Below, one piece after another: positions 11,213 to 21,708 of a stretch of 64,000 nucleotides of DNA. Numbering within the stretch: the stretch's first letter is position 1; every line of letters begins with the position of its first letter. The notes under the pieces are model-generated. The model saw nothing but the letters and a program-made list of their open reading frames with translations, was not told the origin of the DNA and ran no database searches. This stretch comes from Apodospora peruviana. Lineage: Eukaryota > Ascomycota > Sordariomycetes > Sordariales > Lasiosphaeriaceae. The DNA lies in NCBI GenBank assembly GCA_033439685.1, contig JAUEDM010000001.1:8432001-8496000 (forward strand), in the 5' to 3' direction. A program made the translations under genes and the position numbers.

Positions 11213-12050
11213 AGGTTCGCAGTCAGGGACACAATAATTTGGAACTTGCGAGGCTTTGGAGTCTGAGTGATGCGATGATTTGGAGCTGCGATGCTTTGGG
11301 ATTTCACGATGCTAGGAAGCTTTCGAACTCTAGGGACTGGAAGTTTATTGGGACAATTTGAGGAACGCGATGGTTTGGAACAAGTTGCAATGCTTTGAAG
11401 ATTGAGGGATGCGACGATTTAGAACTGCGATGCTTTGGGGGCTTCACGGATCCTATGGACTGGAACTTCACGGGGCTATTTTGAGGACTTATGAGGCTAA
11501 TTCTTCTTGTTGATGGGACTTAACTTCGCAGTCGTAGGCACAGCGAGAAGACGAATACATTATCACAGGCAGGAAGTCGGACGTGCCCAAGGAACCGGAA
11601 ATCAGATAGCTGGCCCCTCGGGCCAATGGTAAAGCCCAAAAATTGATTCATTTTCTTATTTCTCACATCCGCTTGTAGATGTCAGCATCTGTCATGTGCA
11701 GTTCTTATACTATCCGCTGTGACTTTGGTCGATAGAAGCAGAGTCTTCGATATCTGCTTTTTGGCTAACTATGGTGTTAGTGATCGCCAGCTGGAGGCAG
11801 CTGTTTCCACCAGCACCCTTCTGCAGCTTCCCGTTGATTCGCCAATTGACACCGAAAGAGGCAGGCGGCCCCACCATCATGTCGTCACCGTGTAACAGGG
11901 ATCAGAAGTCCATTTCGTCATGACTTGGGATTTCTCCTTCCATTTGATGGCGATCTGGTTGGTGTTTTTGGAATAAGTGTTTCTTTCATTGGCAAATTTC
12001 TTTCAGTTTTCCAAAATCTTCTTTCGCTTTCTCTCCTAATCGAACAAGTT
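11213..12050. repeat. Degenerate direct repeat plus intergenic sequence
   Basis: Between ~11265 and 11490 two diverged copies of a ~90-base block are visible. Each contains GATGCGAYGATTTRGARCTG, then GCGATGCTTTGGG, then GGACTGGAA and a TTTGAGGA end. Shorter GCGATG-TTTGGA echoes lie between them. The block is non-coding in all frames. It may be decayed coding sequence of the neighbouring pseudogene or an independent minisatellite. From 11500 to 12050 I see only the leader of the dehydrogenase gene. Confidence 0.4.
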
Positions 12051-12221
12051 ATGATAACACCGTTGCGTGCTCGCCTTCTCTCCGTCACCAAACCCACAAT
12101 AAGATCTATCAGCACAAGAAGCCTTACAGCCAAACCGTTCACGAGCACTCATCGCCTGACCATCACATCTCCAATCATCACCGGCAGAGTTACTGTCCTT
12201 CAGATATCACCAATCAGCAAA

Positions 12222-13223
12222 ATGTCGACTCAAAGCACTGCCGCCGCGAGCCATGATGAGCTCAACCGCAACTCGCTGTTTAACATGAAGGGTCGTGTGG
12301 CCCTCATCACAGGTTCGTCTTCCCATGCCCGCTGAGGACCATGACACCGGATCACCATGATCACCACCACTGCTCGCATAATACAATCTGTCATAATCAC
12401 TGACTATCCCGCAGGAGGTGGCTCTGGAATTGGCCTCATGGCCACTCAGGCCCTTGCCGTCAACGGCGCCAAGGTGTATATCGTCGGTCGCACTGAGGAG
12501 AAGCTCCAGAACGTTGTCGACAAGTACAACAAGGATATCGAGGGCGAGATTATCCCACTCACAGCCGATGTCACCAAGAAGGAGGACATCGCAAAGCTTG
12601 TCAAGGAGATCGAGTCGCGCGAAAAATGCCTGTGCATCCTGATCAACAATGCCGGCATCAGCAGTGCATCACTGTCAACCGAGTCAAAGTCAGCCACCGA
12701 GATGAAGCAGAATCTTTTCAACCCGGAGGAGTCAACCTTTGACGACTGGACCAATACCTACCGCACCAACGTGGCCAATATTTTCTTCATGACCTCGGCC
12801 TTCCTGCCCCTGCTGCAGGCCAGCAGTGAGCGCCACCCCGGTTGGTCAGGAACCGTAATCAACATCAGCAGCATCAGCGGCATGGTCAAGAGCGCCCAGC
12901 ACCACTTCAGCTATAACGCCAGCAAGGCCGCGGCGATTCACCTGACCCGCATGCTTGCGAGTGAGATTCTCGAGAACGGACACAAGATCCGTGTCAACAG
13001 CATCGCCCCTGGCGTGTTTCCCAGTGAGATGACGGCCGACGAGAGCGACGAGTACCAGAAGAGTCACATTCCAGCCGAGAAATATGCCGACAAGGTACCC
13101 GCCTCGCGTCCCGGTCGCGATGTCGACATGGCCCAGGCCATTCTGATGTTCGCTGCCAACCAGTACCTCAGCGGCCAGACGCTTGCAGTGGATGGTGGCT
13201 ACACGATAGCAGCTGGCCTGTGA
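12222..13223 (+). CDS. Short-chain dehydrogenase/reductase, NAD(P)-dependent (2 exons, 299 aa)
   Basis: Exons 12222-12312 and 12415-13223 join in frame. The intron falls inside the cofactor loop, giving VALITGGGSGIG (the TGxxxGIG motif). Other classical SDR marks follow: NNAGIS, the catalytic Ser in INISSISG, the YNASK active site (YxxxK), and a C-terminal LSGQTLAVDGGYT. Length fits a classical SDR; it resembles fungal proteins often annotated as 3-oxoacyl-ACP reductase/RhlG-like, but the substrate is not predictable. The frame is open upstream to another ATG at 12051, adding 57 residues rich in Arg, Ser and Thr and without acid residues. That would be a good mitochondrial presequence, so two isoforms or a longer protein are possible. 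No partner genes are next to it. Confidence 0.88.
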
Positions 13224-16200
13224 GGAGGCATGCCTTGGTCGTCTACTTATGGATGATGCTTGGAACCACACCATGTACATATATGACAGTCGCCTTGATC
13301 CGAAGAGGATCACAGTTTCCAGCCCATATGGTTGAGAAGTAATGAGGAATGAAGTTCGATGATGTGTATTGGATGTGTGATCCTCCTCGTAAACGTGAAC
13401 TGTGATATTTTTGCCCTTCCGTCCATGTGATTTTAAAAGTTTTCTGCCAGTGGCCTAGGATCCAAGTCAATCAATGACTAGAACTGAGCCTTGATGCAAA
13501 GTGAATTGCAAGGCCAGCAACTGGTGGCCTCCCATCTTATGTATGATCTAGCTCTGGCCAATCTTACGTAGTATTAAAGCTCCCGGCCGTTCGCAAGTTT
13601 ATGGGAATGCCAACAATCGTAGAACCTAGGCCACCGCCCGCTGCTGGAATGGTAAGTACCTGTCAGATAAAGTTAGTCCCGTGATTACTGTATTGTCCCA
13701 TGATAGGAGATTCAGTATTGAATGACTTAATGTGAGTGGAAAGCCTTGCATGATTGTGAAGTGAAGGCGCTTGAATCTCGGCGAGGTTGTGAAGAAGTCC
13801 CCTTCCTCGCATCTCATATCGACTGTATAGCGAGGCCGAAGCTGCTCCCGTTACCCATCGGCAGCAATCACGCTCAGGGGTTGTATATGTGATAACGGCA
13901 AATGGAGCAGAGTCTGCAGCAAGGAGACGCTAGTAATGTTTCGCTCGCACATGTTGTGGGCTAAGGCTATGAGAGCCCACAAAAATCAGGAGCCATTACT
14001 ACAAGGCCTCATATCTTGGTGCTGTCTTCACTGCTGGAGACCACAACGACAGTAATATATTCAAGGGAATGGAAGGGAAACCCTCTTCAAAGAGGATAGA
14101 CAGGGAAGAAACAAACAATACGATGAATAGGAAAATTAGATGTGCAAATTCCTCCAACAATGCGCGATCAAAGCTATCTCGGAAATGAACGTTTCGCTTT
14201 ATGAACCACCGCTTATTTACTTATCCCTGAGCCCCTGAGCCCGCATCTGAACATGCATAACAGGGAGCAGCGGGAATTGCTATATTCCACCCCATCCACG
14301 AATCTCGTTGGTGTTAATAAGGGAAAGTTGAAGATGCACAGGAAGCTACGGATACTTGACACATGAAACTCAATCGTACTTGGGAAGTCAATTGCTTGCC
14401 GGCTTCACCTCGCGAAAGTCAGCCCGCACGACCCGGTATCAGGCAATGCTATGTTTGCCTTCCAGCATTGAAGTTTAGAGTCATAATGTTCACAGACCTA
14501 GAACTAAACCTAAATAGATTGTAGAGAGTTTGAGGCCTATTGATGAAGAGAGTTCAATGCTGCAAAGTGCCGGGTCTCCAAAGCGGAGGGATACGAACAA
14601 CCTGGCAGCCGACCCGGAGATGTCTGGAGGTCCGTCAGCCGTTCACACGGTGGAGACCGTTGAACAGCGCCCCAACGGGCACAACCTAAGAAGCAAAGTC
14701 ACCTCTCGTATATGCGCAGCATGGCACTAGAGCTAGGCAATGCGCTCTCCGAAGCCAAAATACGTACGCTCAACAAGAATGTCAATTGAGTTTCTCAATC
14801 ACTTGGTTTCTTCGAAAGACACTTCCATAGTCGTTTTTAAAGGTTAGACTGAACTCAATTCGTTGCTAGGGAGACATACTTGGGAGCTCGCCATGACCAC
14901 CGGTTAACGGATTCGGCCAAAGCCTGCCAATTAACCCGCAGTCAAACTACGTATAATATTCATTAATATAGTAAATTCGAGAATTATTTATCTTCGTTAG
15001 TCGCCGTGTTGAAGCTTCTCAATCGCCGTTCCTGTTTTTACTGTTTTATGCAAGCGTGTGTACCTCCAAAGTGAAAGTTCAAATTGAGTTTGATGACATC
15101 ACCGCCCGTTAGGGCCTAGTACCCGTACCCATGAGCGAGCGGACCCACCTCAGCCCTGGCTCTCCCACCGCAGCGGCAGCTGGCGCCGCCCGCGGCCCGC
15201 CCAGCCAATTCTGCGGTGATCTCTTAGCGCCCGAACCTTCCAGTTTTTTCCCTGTCATTTCCAAGCTGGGCAACGCCCCAAGGGTCCATCCACGATGCAC
15301 ATCCCAAGTCGCTGCAGGGTCGATCGATCTCGGGTCCAACGTTCCATGCTCATCACTTTGGATTTTCTTCGTTAGCGTGGCACCAAGACTAAACATACAC
15401 TCAATCCGAACCGAACTCAGGCGGAAAAGGGTTTCGGGAAAGATAAGTTGCAGCAGCGCCACAATCTTAAACATACCTTCAATGTGAAGTTAGATACCTT
15501 GACGGGCAGGTCTCCATCAGAGGAGCTTCGGACGTCCAACCTTCAAGCGAGTCACTGATCCACGACAACCTCAATTGCATACGAGAATGAAAGAGGAACT
15601 AAGAGTCGGACTTTGAGCCACGGAAATTTGTGGGAATATTGCAAAAAATGGTCAGAAGGATGTTTATTGTACGCTATTCAGTAGACCTGAACGCTATCTG
15701 TGCCTCACCAAGGCAATGCTAGATGTTGCCGCGCAACAATTGAGACCAAAAAAAAAAGCCAAGTTGTTGACAAATTGCCTCCTCTCCGTCTGTTCGAAAC
15801 GGGCCACTCTTCATGAGAAGACCACCTGTTGTTAGATGCTTCAACGACTAATGACAAAAGAAAAAGCCTAAATGCAGGCGGGTTCGAAATCCATGTAGCA
15901 TAAAGCAAAGAAAAACAAGTCTGGGGGGTATCAGCATGACTACGTCCAACCTCTGTCGGAACATGATGACAGTGTAACCTAAACGCCCGCAAAATGTGCC
16001 AAAGTGAACCGAATATTCATTCCGTCCAATGAGTAAGAGCAGAGACTTGGTCGTGATAGCATAACTAAGACCGAAAACAAGACGTGGCCACTCCCCATGC
16101 AAAGGAACTATGGACGAAAAGGGGAGGGGAAAAGGAAGAGAGAAGAAAGGAGATGTGTAGTGAGTGGAGTGACAACTGTAAACCAAACAACCATCTAGCG

Positions 16201-16384
16201 CTGGTCGTGAGGCTTTACGTCGAGCCCCGGGTATCATGTCAGGTATCCCCCTACCTCCAAAAATGCTGGTTTATTGTGCTGTGATGTGATGCTGTCGGGA
16301 AAAGCCAGAAATATTCGTGTTCAAAAGAAAACTTTAGGAAGCCGTACCCACAAAATGTAAGGAAACTCGCGGTGCCAGGTCCAC
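13224..16384. other. 3.2-kb intergenic region
   Basis: No ORF with a recognisable domain on either strand. The segment around 14940-15000 is AT-rich. 15131-15487 (+) is open but looks like low-complexity Ala/Pro/Gly translation of GC-rich DNA. I see no tRNA, repeat array or transposon remnant. Confidence 0.4.
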
Positions 16385-17659
16385 TCACAAGAAGCGCTCT
16401 ACCCACTTCCGATCAAGCCAACCAACTTTGTCGTATGCCGTCCACAGCTTCGACGCCTTGTTGACATCGATCTTGCAGGCCTGCTGAGCATCCGTTTTGC
16501 GAAACTCCTTCGGGATCTTTGCGCAATCAAGGCGACGCATGAAGATGCGCCTTTTGCTGGTCAGATACGTCGCGCAGTCCAGACGAAGGCCGGCAGCCAA
16601 GTGAATCTCGTCGTCATGCAGCAGGTGGCGATGCGGGTCCTTGCTCAAGTCGAGCGCATTTCCCTTCCAGTCAACCTTAAGACTGTTGGATTTGTTGGGC
16701 AGCGAACTGAGCGGCGGGCAGTAATCAGGGAGAGACTCAAAGTCCTTGTCCTCGCGGTTCGGTGCCACTGTCCGAGTACGCGGCTCTGGCGTCGCACTAA
16801 CCGGAATGGTTTGGCGGCACGGAGTTGGAGTGGCGCGAATAGGCCTCGGGTTCTGCGTCTTGAGCTTGGGCGACTTAATCTTCTGTACACGATTCAGGTT
16901 CACAGAAGGCTTGGCCATGTGCAATCTCGGCATCGTGGGGGTTGAGGCCGGAAGAATTGTGTGCAGCTTGTGGACAGGACGAATAACAGTGTTCTTTCGA
17001 TCGGCTCGGAGAAGTTCCTTCTCTTGAGAAAGCCAGCCTCGAGGGTTCTGACTGAACTTCGAGAGCACGTCCGTCTTGAAGTACAGAGCTAATTTGTATT
17101 CCTCACGTCGCGGGGGCTGCACCTCGCGGAAAAGGCTGGCAGGCCTCGATGCGATATGCTCATCCACCAACCTGTCCGTATTTGCAATCGTCTCCAGTGA
17201 TTCTGCGGTCGAGGTGAACAGTGGGCCGGCGGGAGGGCTCATAGACTTGTCGACGATCGGAAAAAGGATCGGGTCCTTGATGGGAATCGGTTGAGACAGC
17301 GCCGGATCGAGCAGGTTCGTCGCCTCCGTCGACGGTGAAGGACATAAGGGTGCAGTACGAGCTGGTGAAGTGGGAGGTGAGAGTGGCGGGTTCGGGCCCG
17401 GTCGTGTCATAACCATCGTGGACTGCTTTGCAGTCGACACAGCTGCGCTGTTAAATGAGTCGTATGGAGTTGGTTCCGGAGGAGACATCAGGTTGCTGAT
17501 GTCGCACGGTTTCTTGTTCTCCATACCCGGCGTAGGCATTGTGCGCAAACCTCCCATGTCCTTTGCTGGCGTTGAAGGAAGGCGCGCCGATGAAGACGAA
17601 GCGACGGGCCAGTGTCGTTGCATTATTAGGGAAGTCGAGTTGTCAGACATGATGTCCAT
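16385..17659 (-). CDS. SWIRM-domain protein, FUN19/Laf type (424 aa)
   Basis: Single exon on the minus strand from ATG 17659 (a second ATG four codons on at 17647 is equally good). The first ~300 residues are Pro/Ser/Thr-rich and disordered, with NLMSPPEPTPYDSF near residue 57. The C-terminal ~85 residues form a SWIRM domain: LHDDEIHLAAGLRL, YLTSKRRIFMRRL, then VNKASKLWTAYDKVGWLD. SWIRM domains bind DNA or nucleosomes in chromatin complexes. The layout (long disordered N-terminus, terminal SWIRM) matches yeast FUN19 and fission-yeast Laf1/Laf2, which are linked to histone deacetylase complexes. A nuclear role in transcription is therefore inferred. No intron is needed. Confidence 0.85.
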   Translation of the reverse strand: MDIMSDNSTSLIMQRHWPVASSSSARLPSTPAKDMGGLRTMPTPGMENKKPCDISNLMSPPEPTPYDSFNSAAVSTAKQSTMVMTRPGPNPPLSPPTSPARTAPLCPSPSTEATNLLDPALSQPIPIKDPILFPIVDKSMSPPAGPLFTSTAESLETIANTDRLVDEHIASRPASLFREVQPPRREEYKLALYFKTDVLSKFSQNPRGWLSQEKELLRADRKNTVIRPVHKLHTILPASTPTMPRLHMAKPSVNLNRVQKIKSPKLKTQNPRPIRATPTPCRQTIPVSATPEPRTRTVAPNREDKDFESLPDYCPPLSSLPNKSNSLKVDWKGNALDLSKDPHRHLLHDDEIHLAAGLRLDCATYLTSKRRIFMRRLDCAKIPKEFRKTDAQQACKIDVNKASKLWTAYDKVGWLDRKWVERFL

Positions 17660-20600
17660 GATTGTTTGCTGGCAGGCAGGGAGGGTGGCGGAGTGTCAAC
17701 TGAGAATGAAGGCGACGGCAATGGCAATGATGAGAATCCGTCAACCACGCAATCGACTGAAGTTGGAAGGAATGGAGGTGTGTATGTTGGTCGCTCTCGG
17801 ATGCCACTGGCAGAATAAAGAAAGCGGAAGTTGTTGGTTGACGGTTGGACCAGGAGCAACTAAGTAATTCGCAGTCGGGCAGCGTCAGGCGCCCGGTTGT
17901 TCTTTGTGCAATTGCTGACTTTGATTGTCTTAAGTATGAATGGTCGGGTGTGATATATTATCAATCCGATGAATCGCTAACAATTCGACGCGGCATTCTT
18001 CAGCGTATTGTTGCTTGCCACCAGGAAGTGGTCATATGCAGCGGGGTTGACTGGAGGTGAGCGGACTGAATATACCGGACTTAGGGTAGGTCGGACGATA
18101 GCAAGCGTTGGGCGAGTCAATAGAACCAGGTGGAAGGTGGCCACGCAGACATGCTGGCGCAATTGCTCCCAAGCGAAACAAACAATGCGATTGATAATCG
18201 ACCGTACAAATGACTGCACAATAGCACAACGGGAACAGAAAAGGGGAGAGAATGGGACGAAAGATATGGGAGAATGTAAAGATGTAAGTGAAGGGGGCGA
18301 ACGACAGGACCGCTAGGCAGCCCAAACCAGGCAGGTACCTACCTAATAAGCCCCCCCCAGTCCAGAAAGCACCGGCGACAATCGCAAAGTATGTCACACG
18401 GCGGGCAATGGAGAACGCAAAGCGCACGCGTTCCGTGGAAGCTGATGAGATGTTGGTGTGTCCCCACAGCACGGTGTGATCCTGGAGCCCTGGACTGTGT
18501 AGGAGTGTGAAGATAAACTTCCGGGGTGCGTATAGTGGCGCGGTGGGTCGGGATTTAGCTTCGCCAGGCTCCCCGCGTGCAGGATGAAGAGTCATTCGTC
18601 TTCTGATGAGTCCCACACGCCACCTTTGAACCGCGCAAGTCGGGCTAGCAATGACGGGAGGTACCTATGCCCAACCTACGGTACTTGTTAGTCTTTTCCA
18701 AGCAGGTTTGGATACAGAGTCCTTCATTGATGCAATTGGCCGCCGTGTTAATAGAACCAAGGTACCCTTTGGCTTCAATTGGCCCAAACTTGGTGTCGAT
18801 GCCACTGCCCCGTCAATTGCCGTCAGTCGTCGGTCTCCTTCTTTGTGCTGGCTGTCTGTGCACCGTCCTGCGCTTTGTGTCTAAGAGCCCCATCAGTTCC
18901 CTTTGTATGGCAGCTGGCAAGTCTCACAAGCACAAGCAGATGTGTGTTTCTGATGTGGTGTAGTCGTCCGCCCATTGCCGTGGAAGGCTGCCGTTTCCAC
19001 TGGAGAGTTGAACCAGTCGTTACCCTGCGGAATGTTGATGACAGAAAGGTAGGCCATTGGAGCCTCAATGGCAGATTCGAAATAGTGAATTTTTTGGATC
19101 GCCTGACGCGGATAGATCTCCGTAAATCGCAACCCGGATGTCTGAAGTCAGATTGCCGAACAGACATTATACGCAAATGACTGCCGTTAGGTATCGAGTG
19201 AATTTTGCGTCCAAATTTGGGAAAAAACAAATATGGGCGGCAATCGCACCATCGTGACGTCGAGTTCATCGGTTGATCTGCTTGACAGACTGGCTTCGGT
19301 CTTAGATCTGGTAGGTGAAGCCGGAGGGAGGTGGCTGTTAGATGTCGAGCAGCCCAAATCGAAGAGATCCATAAGCTATTTACTCCTTGGTCAGGACTCA
19401 ACCAGGCAGGCCCAACCAATGGGTGCATATTCGCGTTATCCCTGGAACGAAGGGATGAGTTAGACCCGAGTTATTCTTTCGACTCTGGGGCGTACCGGTG
19501 CTTGACTTTCACCGAAAGCAGTACTAGGACTTGACGCCGACGGGAATGGGCAACATGCTAAGAGAGATTGTCTGTTCCATGTCGACCTGGCCGCATGCAA
19601 GATATTCACAACCGCAATATGCGATATATCACCAAGGCTGGCGCGGGTAAACTGATCAGGAATTTGACGGAGATTTGTACCCAAAAGATCAGTCCGGAGA
19701 CTTCTCGGTGGCAGCTGAGCGCTCTGAAGGGGTTCTCTCCCAAATTTGTGCATGCTCTGGCCATGTCTGTCGATCTGTTTTGCGCAGTGGCCATTCTGGA
19801 CAGTGAGCCAGCTGTTCTCCAGCATCCGGGCAGGCTTGCCGCGGCTTTGGCGATGATTAAGAGCAACCTTCATGACAAGTCAACATCTGATGAAGCTCTG
19901 CATATCTCCACGTCTCTGTCGTCCACCAGGTCTCGAACATGAACACATGCGGGCCGGTGGACGGCTGCTTGACTGGGTTTGGCATATTGATACCATCTAT
20001 TTCAGCAAGAAGTCAGCAAGGAACTGCCGTTCTGTAAGACGAGACAGGAAGTGACAGTTGGCTACAGGTGTAGATGACCGCCAACCACAAGTGCTAGACA
20101 GACGGAGCTGGCGACCCATAGGATCTTACCGACTCCATTGACCCTCAATTGGGCAGCCATCTGTTGGGCATCGAGACCAAACACGACACGGTAGGCTGCT
20201 GGAGCCGGCTAGTTGGCTAGCTGGCAATTGGCCTGGACAGCTCACTGCGCGGGGCTTGAGTTGTTGCTGTCGTCCAAGTGAGGTTTGCCGGATGGCGTAA
20301 GACCACTACCGTCCATCACTGCAATGCCACATGGAGCTAGAGCCAACACCGCGTGGATCGAACAACTCAATGAAACGCGAATTGGCCAATCAATCTCTCA
20401 TCGCGGACAAAGGAAGCGGTCCGTTTCGGCGAAGGCATCCATCAATGGGGGCGGTAAGAGAGGATGGCGTCTTCAGTCTGGTATGAGCAAGGGCAGCATG
20501 GATGATGGGGTCAAAGCCGTGTGAGTCATCGAGAGGTTTGTGCTAATTGGAAGCAAGAAAGCTTTGGTTAACGAGAAAAGTGGGCAGAACTCAGGCTCCC

Positions 20601-21692
20601 GTCGGGAAGGAAGAACTGTAGCCCATTCTCCAAAACAGAAGGAGCCCGCCTAGAAAGTACTGTAACAGGCAGTCAAGTCGGCCTGGGCTCTGCCGGCAGC
20701 GACGACGGTCGTTGGCCTGGGTCGCATCAACCCGAAACATCTGAAGGCCTATTTCGGTTTAGCCAACCTCCTTTATCGATAAGGTGCTGGAAGTCCTTCA
20801 AGTACCTTTTCGAAAGTGCAAGTACCCCCGTCAGTAGTCGGATTTGAAATGGGTGCTTGAAAGAGGGGCGGCGTGAACGTATCGGGTGCGCACACCAGGT
20901 CCCCAATCCGGCGTAGTGTGGCGGGGAACTGGGCATTCCTCACAAATCCAGCCTGATGGATTTCCAGATATTCGTCCTCATCGCTAATACTACAGAGTTC
21001 CCTCGTCGCCCATCGCAGAGCAGAAAAGAATCTATGGCGCGCAATACGCTCAACTACAGTTGATGGCCTCACAGTTTATCACACCAGTGTGCAGCGGTCG
21101 AATTAGCAGACTCAACTTGGAGTTCTTGCTTTTGCACTGTCCTATCTAGTCTGGCCCGGCGGCCTCCGCCAGAAGGCCGTAACAGTGTCGAGATTGAATT
21201 GGCCCGACTCCGTGCCGGACTTTGACGGTCGGATTTTGTAGCATCCACCCGAGAGACGGCTCCCGGATTGACGGGCACAGGTCCAGTAAATCCAATTCCT
21301 TCCTCCAGTGGGCATACCCGAATCATCCGGTCAGATCAGTCCGGATACATCAGCGTTTTCGCCCCCTGGACCTAACAGATTCTCAACCTTCAGAGAAAAT
21401 CGGCAGGCAAGGGTCCTGCTGACCTGAATTGATATTACAGTATACGGATTACCCCCCACGCCCATATGTGCAACGTGTGGCAGGTGAAGAAGAGAGTCGA
21501 GAGACACCTCATGGCTCGGTCAGCCGGGCTGCCAGGTGAACAGACAGTAGCAAGCGGCGATTGGGAGGCTACAATTCGGAATCCCGCGGCCCACACGAGA
21601 GATCGGGGCGTGGAGAGGGACGCGTCTGCCTTTTCGCCATCGTGGACCTATGCTATCCCGCCTCTAGCTGTTGCCTCACGGCGCAGCGCAAT

Positions 21693-21708
21693 TGACTCAA
21701 TTGAGTCA
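21693..21708. promoter_or_regulatory. Paired TGACTCA palindrome (possible bZIP/Cpc1-Gcn4-type site)
   Basis: TGACTCAATTGAGTCA is a perfect 16-bp inverted repeat made of two TGACTCA half-sites. TGACTCA is the known binding site of Gcn4/Cpc1/AP-1 bZIP factors. No nearby coding start makes a target obvious. Confidence 0.3.

Noticed and set aside
15131..15487. 118-codon ORF starting MSERTHLSPG
   Set aside because: Ala/Gly/Pro-rich translation of GC-rich DNA, open on the opposite strand as well; no recognisable family.
19460..19942. Overlapping 137- and 124-codon ORFs on both strands
   Set aside because: Neither has a domain, signal or biased codon use; overlap of two open strands suggests chance.
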